64,000 nt of DNA from Mycolicibacterium aurum (GTDB lineage: Bacteria; Actinomycetota; Actinomycetes; Mycobacteriales; Mycobacteriaceae), in assembly GCF_900637195.1 (NCBI RefSeq), contig NZ_LR134356.1, forward strand, positions 186,001 to 250,000, read 5' to 3'. Shown here piece after piece: positions 24,769-33,428 of the stretch. Each line of letters starts with the position of its first letter. Within the stretch, counting starts at the first letter, position 1. Made by a program: the position numbers and the translations under genes. Below the pieces are notes generated by a model. That model ran no database searches. It saw only the letters and a list, made by a program, of their open reading frames with translations, and had not been told where the DNA came from.

Positions 24769-26118
24769 TCAGACGATGCGGATGAGCTTCTTGTTCACGA
24801 ACTCGTCGATGCCGAAGCGTCCGAGTTCGCGACCGAAACCGGAGCGCTTGACGCCGCCGAACGGCAGCTCGGCCCCCTCGGCACCCACGGCGTTCACGAA
24901 CACCATGCCCGCCTCGATCTTGTCGGCGACCCGCTTGGCCTGCTGGGGGTCGGTGGTGAACACGTAAGACCCCAGGCCGAACGGGGTGTCGTTGGCGAGT
25001 TCGACGGCCTCCTCCTCGGAGCTCACCTTGTAGACGGTGGCCACCGGGCCGAAGAGCTCCTCCTTGTAGGAGGCCGAATCGGGTGAGACGTTGGTCAGCA
25101 CACCGGGCGGGAAGAACGCACCGTTGCGCTCGCCCTCGGACACCAGCGTCGCACCGTCGGCCACGGCCCTGTCGACCTGCTCGGCCAGCCGCTCGGCCGC
25201 AGCGACCGACGACAGCGGAGCCAGGCCCTCGGCCTTCTCCTTGACCTTCGCGGTGAACTTCTCCAGGAACTCGTCGTACACACTGTCGGCGACGATGAAG
25301 CGCTTGGCGGCGTTGCACGCCTGGCCCGTGTTCTCGAAGCGCCCGTCGACCGCCGCTCCGACAGTCGCATCCAGGTCATCGGAGGACAACAGGATGAACG
25401 GATCCGATCCGCCGAGCTCCAGCACAACCTTCTTCAAGTTGCGCCCGGCGATCTCGGCGACGGCTGCGCCCGCCCGCTCGGAGCCGGTCAGCGACACCCC
25501 CTGCACGCGAGGGTCGGCGATGGCGTCGGCGATCTGCTCGTTGGTGGCGTACACGTTGACGTAGGCACCCTCGGGGTAGCCGGCGTCGAGGAAGATCTGC
25601 TGCAGGGCAGCTGCCGATTCCGGGCACTGCGGCGCGTGTTTGAGCACGATGGTGTTGCCCAGCACCAGGTTCGGTCCGGCGAACCGGGCCACCTGGTAGT
25701 ACGGGTAGTTCCACGGCATGATGCCGAGCAACACCCCGACGGGGCTGCGGCGGATGAGCGCGCTACCTTCGCCGTCGAGCAGGTCGATCGGCTCGTCGGC
25801 GAGGAACTTCTCGGCATTGTCGGCGTAGAACTCGTAGATCGCGGCACTGAACTCGACCTCGCCGACGGACTGATCCAACGGCTTGCCCATCTCGCGCTGA
25901 ATGATCTTCGCGAGTTCGTCCTTGCGCTCCTCGTGCAGCGCGGCGACCTTGCGGATCAGCTCGGCCCGCTGCGCCACCGTCGTGGTCTTCGACCACTCCT
26001 TGAACGCCTTGGCCGCCGAGGCCAGCGCCGCCTCGATCTGCTCGTCGGTCGCCGTCAGGTACTCCTGCACCACATCACCGGTCGCCGGATCCACCACCGC
26101 GTACATGGACTTGCTCAT
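24769..26118 (-). CDS. Succinate-semialdehyde-type NAD(P)-dependent aldehyde dehydrogenase
   Basis: A 449-residue aldehyde dehydrogenase. Catalytic Glu in LELGGSDPF and Cys in NTGQACNAAKR are both present, with the Rossmann GSERAGAAV loop and the closing GVKRSGFGRELG. The length and ELGGSDPF variant match the GabD group of succinic semialdehyde dehydrogenases, but substrate is not certain; it could accept other medium-chain or semialdehyde substrates. ATG 26118 is the start; the frame stays open upstream but runs into the end of mmpL3 with no family similarity. It lies 97 bases downstream of mmpL3 on the same strand and may be read from the mmpL3 transcript. Confidence 0.8.
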   Translation of the reverse strand: MSKSMYAVVDPATGDVVQEYLTATDEQIEAALASAAKAFKEWSKTTTVAQRAELIRKVAALHEERKDELAKIIQREMGKPLDQSVGEVEFSAAIYEFYADNAEKFLADEPIDLLDGEGSALIRRSPVGVLLGIMPWNYPYYQVARFAGPNLVLGNTIVLKHAPQCPESAAALQQIFLDAGYPEGAYVNVYATNEQIADAIADPRVQGVSLTGSERAGAAVAEIAGRNLKKVVLELGGSDPFILLSSDDLDATVGAAVDGRFENTGQACNAAKRFIVADSVYDEFLEKFTAKVKEKAEGLAPLSSVAAAERLAEQVDRAVADGATLVSEGERNGAFFPPGVLTNVSPDSASYKEELFGPVATVYKVSSEEEAVELANDTPFGLGSYVFTTDPQQAKRVADKIEAGMVFVNAVGAEGAELPFGGVKRSGFGRELGRFGIDEFVNKKLIRIV

Positions 26119-26215
26119 GTTGTCAGCTCCTCGTCGTGTCCAAGACGAACCTATCGAAGGCGATGCCCTCGAGCGCGGCTTCGTCGATACCGATTTCCCG
26201 GCGCGACCCGATCCG

Positions 26216-29200
26216 TCAGAGCCTGCCCTCGCGCCGCAGCAGATCCTGAGCGCTGAGCCCGTGTCCGCCACGTCGCGGCGTCTCGTCGTCGGGCCGGGTG
26301 TTGAGCTTCTCCGTCGCGGTGTCGGCATCGGACTGCTTCGCCGCCGGGATCGCGCGGGTCGGTGCCGACGAATCGTCACTGTCCCGCGGAGCCGGGATGG
26401 CCGTCGTTGCGTCGCCGGCCTCTGCGCCGGTGTCGGGCATCGCGTGAGTCGGCTCGGCAGACGGACGTGGCGGCTCGGCCGGACCGGCACCGGACGGGCC
26501 CGTTCCGCGCAGGTCACCCAGCCACGACTCGATCTCGCGTTCCTCGCGCGGCGGCGGGGGCGTGTTCTTGTCGGCCGTGGTATCGGCAGGCCGCGCTCCG
26601 CGCTGGGCCGCGGCAGTTGCGCTGCTGACAGCGTTGCGCACCGCGTTCTTCGCGATCGACAGCTTGGTGGTCTGCGGCTCGTCGGCCGACGCGGGCGGGC
26701 CGGCGGGCGGCGGGGGAGGCGGGGCCACGGGTGGCCGCGCCGGCGCGCTGGGGAGGCGGGTGGTCCCCGCCGCCGACGGCGCACCGGTGCGCGGAGGCGC
26801 ACCCACGCCCGGCGGGCGGCCGGGGGCCGGATGAGTGGGGTCGTGCGGCGGGAGCGTGCGCGCCGCTGCCATCACCGGCGGTCCGCCGGCGCCGACCAGG
26901 GCCTCGGCCGGGGCGGGGTTCTCCCGCACCAGCGGACGCTTGCGTTCGTCGGGCAGCTCGGTCTCGCCGAGACCCAGCTTCTCCTGGATCCGTTTCATCC
27001 AGCGCGGAGCCCACCAGCAGTCGTCTCCGAGCAGCTTCATGATCGCGGGCACCAGGAACATCCGGATGATCGTCGCGTCCAGCAGCAGGGCGATGAGCAG
27101 ACCGAATGCCAGGTACTTCATCATCACCAGGTCGGAGAACACGAACGCACCCGCGACGACGGCAAGGACGAGCGCGGCGCCGGTGATCAGACGACCCGTC
27201 GTCGCGGTACCGATGCGGATGGCCTCGGTGGTCGACATGCCGCGTTCCCGGGCCTCCACCATGCGGGAGACCAGGAACACCTCGTAGTCGGTCGACAGAC
27301 CCCAGATCACCGCGATGATCAACCCGATCATCGGAGCCATCAGCGGCTGTGGGGTGTAGTTCATCAGCCCGGATCCGTGCCCGTCGACGAACATCCACGT
27401 CAGGATGCCCAGCGTCGAGCCCAGGGTCAGCGCGCTCATCAGTGCCGCCTTGATCGGCAGCACGATGGAGCCGAACGCCAGGAACATCAGCACCGTCGTG
27501 GTGATGATCAGGACCAGCACCATCAGGGGCAGCCTGTCGAAGAGGCTGTGGATGCTGTCCTGTTCCAGCGCCGGGGTGCCGCCGACGGAGATCTCCAGCC
27601 CCCGGGGCGGCTGGACGGATCGCAGCTCCTCGATCTTCTGGGCGGCGTCGTTGCGATTGACCAGACCGTTCTGGAGGGTGCGGACCGACGGGTCTTCCGA
27701 CCCACCTTCCTGCACCGAACGTTCCTGCCACATCTTCGACGGGTCGTTGTCGGGATCGGTGAACCCGCTGATGGTCAACGCCTTCGCGCGGACCTCGGCC
27801 AACTGCTGGTCGGTGACCGGCTGCCCGTCCTCGCGCTCGATCACCATCGTCAGCGGTTCGGTGCGGAAGCCAGGGAAGCTGCGGTCGAAGTCCTCCTGCG
27901 CGACGCGCACGGAGTTGTCCGGTGGCAGGTACTTCTCGCTGATGCCGCCGAGCGCGAGCTGCCCGAGCGGGATGACCAGCAGGATCATCACGATGAGGAT
28001 GGGTGCGGCGAAGGCGATCGGCCGCTTCATCACGACGTTGACCAGCCGGCCCCAGAAACCCTTCTCCACCTCGGCGCGGGTCTTGGTCTTCTGCGTCTTC
28101 TCGGCCAGCCATTCCAGCCACAGCCGCATCGGCTTCCAGTTCCGCAGGAACGGGACCCGCAGCAGCGTCCGCACGCCGAGCGCGTCGACGTTGCGGCCGA
28201 GGATCGCGAACGCCGCGGGCAGCACGGTGACCGACAGGATCGCGGCGAGCATGACCGAGGCGATGATCGCGTAGGTGATCGACTTCAGGAAGCCCTGCGG
28301 GAACAACAGCAGCGGCGCCGACGACGCGACCAGGATGACGGCGGAGAACATGACCGTCCGGCCCGACGTCATCACCGTGCGGCGAACAGCCGCCTCGGTG
28401 TCGTAGCCCTCGGCGATCTCCTCCCGGAACCGGCTCACCATGAACAAGCCGTAGTCGATGGCGATACCGAGACCCATCAGCGTGACTACCGGCTGGGCGA
28501 AGAAGTGCACCGGCATGAACTCGGCGAATATCCGCATGATGCCCAGCGCGCCAGCGATCGTCAGACCGCCGATGATCGCGGGCAGGGCGGCGGCGATGAC
28601 ACCGCCGAAGACGAAGAACAGCACCACCGCGACCAGCGGGATGGCGGCCACCTCGGCCCGCTTCTGGTCCTCACCGATGGTGCCGGTGAGCTCGCTGGCC
28701 AGCGGTTGCAGCCCGGCCAGCTGGATGTCGCCGTCGTTGATCTGCCGCAGGTCCGGTTCGACGGCCTGGTAGTTCTTCAGGATCTCGTCGTCGTTGTCGC
28801 CCTTGAGCGGGATGCTGATGAAGGTCTTGGAATCGTCTTCGGTCTTCATCTGCTGCACGGTCTCGGCCGTGCTGTCCGGGGCGCGGAGCCAGCCGACCCA
28901 GCTGACGATCTGATCGGGGTGGTCGGCCACGACGTCGTTCAGTTCGCCGGTGACCTTCTCCATCCAGGCCGGATCGGTGACTTTCTCACCGTCGGGCGGC
29001 GTGAGGATCGCCACCACGTGACTGGTCCGGTCGCGTCCGTACACCTCGTCGGAGACCAGCGATGCATGGACCGACTGACTGCCCTCGTCGTAAAACCCGC
29101 TCTGCGTGACGTGCTGTCCCAGGCTGATGCCGTAGACGCCGCCGCCCAGGCACAGTGCGACCATGACACCGATAACTATGTATCGGTACTGGTACACCGT

Positions 29201-29221
29201 TCGACCCCACCAGGCGAACAC
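26216..29221 (-). CDS. mmpL3: MmpL3 trehalose monomycolate flippase
   Basis: A 1001-residue essential RND transporter that moves trehalose monomycolate across the inner membrane. The twelve helices carry the proton-relay pairs Asp256-Tyr257 and Asp645-Tyr646, at exactly the positions known for M. smegmatis MmpL3 and the site of many inhibitors. Two periplasmic porter domains lie between helices 1-2 and 7-8. From about residue 755 the cytoplasmic tail is long, Pro/Ala-rich and charged, ending LSAQDLLRREGRL. Start is GTG 29221 with AGGAG at the right distance. It follows the NYN gene by 77 bases on the same strand, which include an AT-rich stretch that may hold a private promoter. Confidence 0.97.
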   Translation of the reverse strand: MFAWWGRTVYQYRYIVIGVMVALCLGGGVYGISLGQHVTQSGFYDEGSQSVHASLVSDEVYGRDRTSHVVAILTPPDGEKVTDPAWMEKVTGELNDVVADHPDQIVSWVGWLRAPDSTAETVQQMKTEDDSKTFISIPLKGDNDDEILKNYQAVEPDLRQINDGDIQLAGLQPLASELTGTIGEDQKRAEVAAIPLVAVVLFFVFGGVIAAALPAIIGGLTIAGALGIMRIFAEFMPVHFFAQPVVTLMGLGIAIDYGLFMVSRFREEIAEGYDTEAAVRRTVMTSGRTVMFSAVILVASSAPLLLFPQGFLKSITYAIIASVMLAAILSVTVLPAAFAILGRNVDALGVRTLLRVPFLRNWKPMRLWLEWLAEKTQKTKTRAEVEKGFWGRLVNVVMKRPIAFAAPILIVMILLVIPLGQLALGGISEKYLPPDNSVRVAQEDFDRSFPGFRTEPLTMVIEREDGQPVTDQQLAEVRAKALTISGFTDPDNDPSKMWQERSVQEGGSEDPSVRTLQNGLVNRNDAAQKIEELRSVQPPRGLEISVGGTPALEQDSIHSLFDRLPLMVLVLIITTTVLMFLAFGSIVLPIKAALMSALTLGSTLGILTWMFVDGHGSGLMNYTPQPLMAPMIGLIIAVIWGLSTDYEVFLVSRMVEARERGMSTTEAIRIGTATTGRLITGAALVLAVVAGAFVFSDLVMMKYLAFGLLIALLLDATIIRMFLVPAIMKLLGDDCWWAPRWMKRIQEKLGLGETELPDERKRPLVRENPAPAEALVGAGGPPVMAAARTLPPHDPTHPAPGRPPGVGAPPRTGAPSAAGTTRLPSAPARPPVAPPPPPPAGPPASADEPQTTKLSIAKNAVRNAVSSATAAAQRGARPADTTADKNTPPPPREEREIESWLGDLRGTGPSGAGPAEPPRPSAEPTHAMPDTGAEAGDATTAIPAPRDSDDSSAPTRAIPAAKQSDADTATEKLNTRPDDETPRRGGHGLSAQDLLRREGRL

Positions 29222-29297
29222 GTTCAGCTCCTATCGGTCACCAACAACTCTGACTATCCCTGCCATCCGCGCGCACCGGACCCCAGGCCTTTAATTT

Positions 29298-29303
29298 TCT
29301 ATA
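29298..29303 (-). promoter_or_regulatory. Possible -10 element for mmpL3
   Basis: On the minus strand TATAGA sits within GAGTATAGAAAATTAAAG, by far the most AT-rich stretch nearby, and overlaps the stop of the NYN gene. A start some eight bases downstream would give a roughly 70-base leader carrying the AGGAG of mmpL3. No convincing -35 is seen. Confidence 0.3.
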
Positions 29304-29997
29304 CTCGCGAGGTCAGCAGCGACGACAGCGGCCGGAACGGCTGCAGCCACGCGCCCTGCTCGGGTAGCGAATCGAGTCCGATCCGCGGTAGTGGCTCCCG
29401 GAAGACACCAGGGATGTCCTCCAGGTCAACGAACTCCAAGGTATCCGACGCTAACGCCCAACTGGCATGTTCGCGAAATCCGAGTACCTGGACCTCGACG
29501 CCGTCTCTGGCGATGTCCTCCAATGGCAGTTTGAACGCCTGGCCGTCGGCCGAGGCCACGATGAGACCGGCCAGCCCCTGGCTTTGCCGGAAGGCGATGT
29601 GGGCGAGCATGTCGCTGTCGACGTCACTGTCGTCGTCCACCTTGGGTTTGGCGAACACCGCGAAGCCCACGTTACGCAACGCTTCCACCCAGGGGCGGAC
29701 GACGTCGGCGCTGCCGGGGGCGATGTTGGTGAACACCGTGGCCTCGGGTTCCAGCGCCACCGACTGCCCACGGCCGGCGTATTCGGCCGACAGGTCAGCG
29801 GTACGGGTGAGCAGCCACCGGCCCAGCGCGTCGAACCGTGGCCGGTGGGCGGCCGTCGGGCGGCCGCCGAGGATCGACCCCAGGCCCATGTCCAGGTTGG
29901 GCGCATCCCACACCAGAAGTACGCGAGCACCGGGCGAGGTGTCGGCGCCGAGGGCGGACGGGGTGACGATCTCGGGGTCCACGCCGGTCAGGCTCAT
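29299..29997 (-). CDS. NYN-domain putative ribonuclease, Rv0207c-like
   Basis: A 232-residue protein with an NYN/PIN-like fold, a family of Mg-dependent ribonucleases. The acidic residues expected at the catalytic centre are visible: Asp in LLVWDAPNLDM near the N-terminus, Asp pairs in DDDSDVDSDML, and Asp in VASADGQAF. ATG 29997 overlaps the trmB stop (ATGA), so the two form an operon; both act on RNA by family, which suggests a shared role in tRNA or rRNA processing. It precedes mmpL3 on the same strand. Substrate unknown. Confidence 0.78.
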   Translation of the reverse strand: MSLTGVDPEIVTPSALGADTSPGARVLLVWDAPNLDMGLGSILGGRPTAAHRPRFDALGRWLLTRTADLSAEYAGRGQSVALEPEATVFTNIAPGSADVVRPWVEALRNVGFAVFAKPKVDDDSDVDSDMLAHIAFRQSQGLAGLIVASADGQAFKLPLEDIARDGVEVQVLGFREHASWALASDTLEFVDLEDIPGVFREPLPRIGLDSLPEQGAWLQPFRPLSSLLTSRV

Positions 29998-30809
29998 GGC
30001 GCCTTCTCCCACAGCAATTCGGCGACGTCCGTGCCCGCGAGGGCCTTCTTCTCGTACTTCGTCACCGGCCGGGCAGTGGAGATCGGCGGGCGCACCGGGG
30101 TGTTTGCGGCGTCTGCGGTGTCTGTGTCGTCCCCGTCGACACGGACCCGACGCAGGCGGGGCTCGGCGTCGCCGACCTCCGCGATGTGCCCGGCGTATTC
30201 CTGGTGATCGGTTGCCACGTGCAGCACGCCACCCGGGCGGAGGCGGTCGGCGATCAGGGCCATGGTCTCGGTCTGCAGCAGGCGGCGCTTGTGGTGCCGG
30301 GCCTTCGGCCATGGATCGGGGAAGAACACCCGCACCCCGGTCAGTGCGCCGGGCCCGAACATGTGGGTGAGGACGTCGACGCCGTCGCCGCGGAGCAGCC
30401 GGATGTTGGTGGCCGGGCTGGTCTCGGAGGCCCGGTCGATCGCGCTCAGCAGCTGCGCGAGCCCGCGCCGGTAGACCTCGACGGCGACGACGTCGATGTC
30501 CGGTTCGGCCTGCGCCATCGCCAGCGTGGACGTGCCGGTGCCGCACCCGATCTCCAGCACGACAGGTGCGTGCCTGCCGAACCACGCGTCGGTGTCGAGC
30601 AGACCCGCGGGATCGTCGCCGGTGCGGACCTGTTTACCCAGCTCAGGCCACAAGCGGTCCCAGGTGGCCTGCTGGCCGTCGGAGATCGTCGAGCGGCGGG
30701 CACGAAAGCTCGTGACGCGGCGACCGAAGTGGGGGTGCGGGGTGTCATCTCGGGTGTCATCGGACTCCGGCGCCACGGTGGTGGCCACGTCGGAGTCCGG
30801 TGAATGCAT
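29994..30809 (-). CDS. trmB: tRNA (guanine-N7-)-methyltransferase TrmB
   Basis: A 271-residue SAM-dependent methyltransferase that makes m7G46 in tRNA. It has the SAM-binding EIGCGTGTSTLAMA motif, the VAVEVYRRG region, the tRNA-binding FFPDPWPKARHHKRRLLQ motif and a closing TKYEKKA. An N-terminal arm of about 50 basic, disordered residues precedes the fold. ATG 30809 is preferred to the longer GTG at 30869: GACGAT ends six bases upstream in leaderless fashion, and the length is close to that of other mycobacterial TrmB proteins. It is translationally coupled to the NYN gene downstream and divergent from the Rv0209-like gene. Confidence 0.93.
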   Translation of the reverse strand: MHSPDSDVATTVAPESDDTRDDTPHPHFGRRVTSFRARRSTISDGQQATWDRLWPELGKQVRTGDDPAGLLDTDAWFGRHAPVVLEIGCGTGTSTLAMAQAEPDIDVVAVEVYRRGLAQLLSAIDRASETSPATNIRLLRGDGVDVLTHMFGPGALTGVRVFFPDPWPKARHHKRRLLQTETMALIADRLRPGGVLHVATDHQEYAGHIAEVGDAEPRLRRVRVDGDDTDTADAANTPVRPPISTARPVTKYEKKALAGTDVAELLWEKAP

Positions 30810-31011
30810 CCGTCCATCGTCGCCTATCAAGCGCGTGCTCCCCGCATCGTGGTGCAGATTGATACCCAACAGTTGCCTTCTCCTGGTACAGGCAGGTACC
30901 CGCGACGGGGCGCGGTCAAAATTGGTGTCCGCCGCCCCCTGCGACCGGTGTCACGATTCTGGTCAGGGCGCCGATCTCGACACCGCCCGGCACCCCGGGG
31001 GGTACACCATC

Positions 31012-31986
31012 ATGTCGACCTTCGCCGACGTCCTTGAGCGCTTCGCCGCCCACACACCGAACCCGCTCCTCGCCGCCGTGGACGCCCGGATGCGGGCACC
31101 GCTGTCGGTGGCGGTGCGGGGCAGGCGCGGCGTGGGCAGGCACGCGGTGGCCCGGGCGCTGGCCGCGTCCGGGATGGACGTCGACGTCGACGCGACCCGA
31201 GCCGACCTGCAGGTGGTGGTCGTCGCCGAAGTCGCCACACCCGAAGACCGGCAGTGGTTGAGCGCGGACGTGCCCACGGTGGTCGTGCTCAACAAGGCCG
31301 ACCTCTCCGGCCGCGTGCCCGGGGGAGCGTTGGCGTCGGCTGCGCGCATCGCGGCCGGGATCGCCGCGAACGTCGCGCATCCTGTCGTGCCGATGATCGC
31401 CCATCTGGCCACGGTGCAGCTCGACGACGAGATGGTGGCCGCGTTGCGCACGTTGGCCGACAACCCCGCTGACATGACGTCGGTGGACGCGTTCGTCGGC
31501 ACGGACCACCCGCTGCCCGCGCCGGTGCGGCACCGGATGCTCGCCCTGCTCGATCGCTTCGGGGTGGCCCACGCCGTCCTCGGCATCTGCTCCGGTGCCG
31601 ACCCCGCGGCCGTCGCCCGGACCCTTCGCGAGCTGAGCCAGACGGAACGGGTGGTGGAACGCCTCAACCGCGCGGCGCCGGAGGCCAGGTACCGCAGGGT
31701 GTGCGCGGCGGTGGACACGCTGCACCGACTGTCCGTCGAGACGCGAGACGAGACGGTGGCGGAGTTCCTGGCCTGCGACGAGGTCGTTGTCGCGGTGATG
31801 GCGGCGGCGGTCGACCTGTGGGAGGCCTCGGGGCTGCGCGTGGACGCCGCCGACGACGCGCAGGCCCACGTGCACCGGGCCGTGCAGTGGCGCGGCTTCG
31901 CGGACGGGCCGCTGAACGCACTGCATCGGCGTTGCGCCGCCGACATCTCGCGGGGCTCGCTTCGCCTGCTGGGACGAGTGCGGTGA
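31012..31986 (+). CDS. GTPase-like protein with degenerate P-loop, Rv0209-like
   Basis: A 324-residue protein. The N-terminal half resembles a small GTPase: GRRGVGRHAV in place of a Walker A (about 37-46, with Arg-His where Lys-Ser/Thr is expected), then VVVVAEV as strand 3 and VVLNKADL as an intact G4 NKxD motif near 91-98. The C-terminal half is helical, as in dynamin-like proteins. It overlaps the next gene by four bases, and the pair corresponds to Rv0209-Rv0210. The loss of P-loop Lys suggests a weak or pseudo-GTPase. No transmembrane helix is seen. ATG 31012 is the first good start. Confidence 0.7.
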   Translation: MSTFADVLERFAAHTPNPLLAAVDARMRAPLSVAVRGRRGVGRHAVARALAASGMDVDVDATRADLQVVVVAEVATPEDRQWLSADVPTVVVLNKADLSGRVPGGALASAARIAAGIAANVAHPVVPMIAHLATVQLDDEMVAALRTLADNPADMTSVDAFVGTDHPLPAPVRHRMLALLDRFGVAHAVLGICSGADPAAVARTLRELSQTERVVERLNRAAPEARYRRVCAAVDTLHRLSVETRDETVAEFLACDEVVVAVMAAAVDLWEASGLRVDAADDAQAHVHRAVQWRGFADGPLNALHRRCAADISRGSLRLLGRVR

Positions 31987-33209
31987 CCGGGACCTGCGGC
32001 GCGACGCCGGACGCCGGACGGGTCGTGCTCGTGACCGGGCCACCGCGCGCGGGGGTCACCGCGATGGTCACCGAACTTCGCCGCCGGATGCCGTCGCACC
32101 GCTTCGCCGAGTCCGCCGACACTGCCGTCGAAGGGCCCGACGCTGCGGTGTTCGTTGTGTCCGCCGTCGCGCCGATGACCGAATCTGATTGTGCCTCCGC
32201 AGATCTGGTGGCCGAGACAACCGACGCGGTGATCGCGGTGGTGTCCAAGATCGACGACCATCGCGACTGGCACCGGGTGCTGGCCGCCGACCGTGAGCTG
32301 CTGGGCGGACATGGTGCGCGGCTGCGGCGTGTGCCGTGGGTAGGTGCGGCGCCCGCCCCGCGGTTGGGTGAGCCGCACGTCGACGAGCTGGTCGACCTGC
32401 TGGACGCGCAGCTTCGCGATCCGACGCTCGACGAGCGAAACAGGTTGCGTGCCGCAGAATCTCACATCTGTCGGCTCCGCGCCGGGCGGGAACGCCTGGT
32501 GCTCCGGCGGCGCCTCGCCGCCCCGGAGCGCGCGGCGTCGTCACGAGCGACGGTCCAGCAGGCCAGGCTGGCGCTGACGCACGCGGCCCGTCGGCGGTGC
32601 GCCTCGCTGCGCACGGAGCTTCTCGACGCTGCGGCCGCGGCGCGCAGGCCCGAGATCGCGTCCTTCCCCGAGCAGGTGCGCAGGCGCTGCGCCGAGGTGT
32701 CGGCCGCCGTGGAGGCGGACCTCGCCGCACACACCGCGGAGGCGGCCGAGGTCGTCGCGGTGCCCCCGATCGGTGCCGCGGATCCGCCGCTGAATTCGCG
32801 GCGGCTGGAGACCCAGCTGATGACGGTGCTGGGGGCCGGCTTCGGGTTGGGGGTGGCGCTGGTGGTGACCCGCGTGCTGGCCGGTGTGGCGCCGGGGCTC
32901 TCGGTGGCGGCACTGGCCGTCGGCGCCGTCGTCGGGTTGGCGACCACGGGGTGGGTGGTGCGGGCTCGTGCGCTGCTGCACGACCGCGCGGTCCTGCAGG
33001 CATGGGTGGGCGACATGGTCGTTGCCGTCCGGGCCGCCGCGGAGGAACGGGTGGCGACCGGGATGCTCACCGTCGAGGCGGCGACGGTGGCCGCGAACGC
33101 CGCCGCCGGAGCCGCCGAGGACGCAGCGATCGGGGCCCAGATCGCCGCGCTGGACGCCGAGATCCGCGCGCTCGCACACCCACGTCAGGGACGGATTGGA
33201 CCCCGCTGA
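31983..33209 (+). CDS. Second GTPase-like membrane protein with degenerate P-loop, Rv0210-like
   Basis: A 408-residue protein. An N-terminal P-loop-like GPPRAGVTAM (about 19-28, no Lys), strands FVVSAVAPM and VVSKIDD (a G4-like SKID) and a long Ala/Arg helical domain lead to two adjacent hydrophobic helices (about 278-325), then an amphipathic Ala-rich C-terminus. That layout (GTPase head, helical stalk, membrane hairpin) is the layout of bacterial dynamin-like proteins such as IniA/IniC and LeoA. GTG 31983 overlaps the upstream stop (GTGA), so the two proteins should be made together and may form a hetero-oligomer. Function unknown. The dynamin interpretation is inferred. Confidence 0.68.
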   Translation: MTGTCGATPDAGRVVLVTGPPRAGVTAMVTELRRRMPSHRFAESADTAVEGPDAAVFVVSAVAPMTESDCASADLVAETTDAVIAVVSKIDDHRDWHRVLAADRELLGGHGARLRRVPWVGAAPAPRLGEPHVDELVDLLDAQLRDPTLDERNRLRAAESHICRLRAGRERLVLRRRLAAPERAASSRATVQQARLALTHAARRRCASLRTELLDAAAAARRPEIASFPEQVRRRCAEVSAAVEADLAAHTAEAAEVVAVPPIGAADPPLNSRRLETQLMTVLGAGFGLGVALVVTRVLAGVAPGLSVAALAVGAVVGLATTGWVVRARALLHDRAVLQAWVGDMVVAVRAAAEERVATGMLTVEAATVAANAAAGAAEDAAIGAQIAALDAEIRALAHPRQGRIGPR

Positions 33210-33428
33210 CTTGTTACCCGTCGGTAGACCACCCGGTGACGGCTATCTGAATCGTTCCTGTGAGTGAATGGACATACTCCTGAATTCCCCCGGGTATGTC
33301 ACGGGCGTTAACCTCAATACACAGTGACGGCCGCGGCTGCCATGGGGGTTGAAGCCTTCGGGCCCTCGATTCTCAGCGCCCGCGTCCTGGCAGACACTTC
33401 GCTTTCGAAGATGCAGGAGACACACAGC

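Noticed and set aside
24769..26802. Possible longer aldehyde dehydrogenase starting inside the mmpL3 tail
   Set aside because: The extra 228 residues are an out-of-frame reading of the mmpL3 tail and Arg/Pro-rich, with no family match. ATG 26118 gives the normal length.
25901..30370. Very long plus-strand open frame of about 1490 codons opposite mmpL3
   Set aside because: It is the antisense of mmpL3 and the aldehyde dehydrogenase. Its translation is Arg/His/Asp/Gln-rich with no domain or ribosome-binding site, the usual shadow in high-GC genes.
33324..33428. Upstream in-frame starts for pckG
   Set aside because: They lack a Shine-Dalgarno or leaderless hexamer and would add residues that known GTP-PEPCKs lack. 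ATG 33429 has AGGAG at nine bases.
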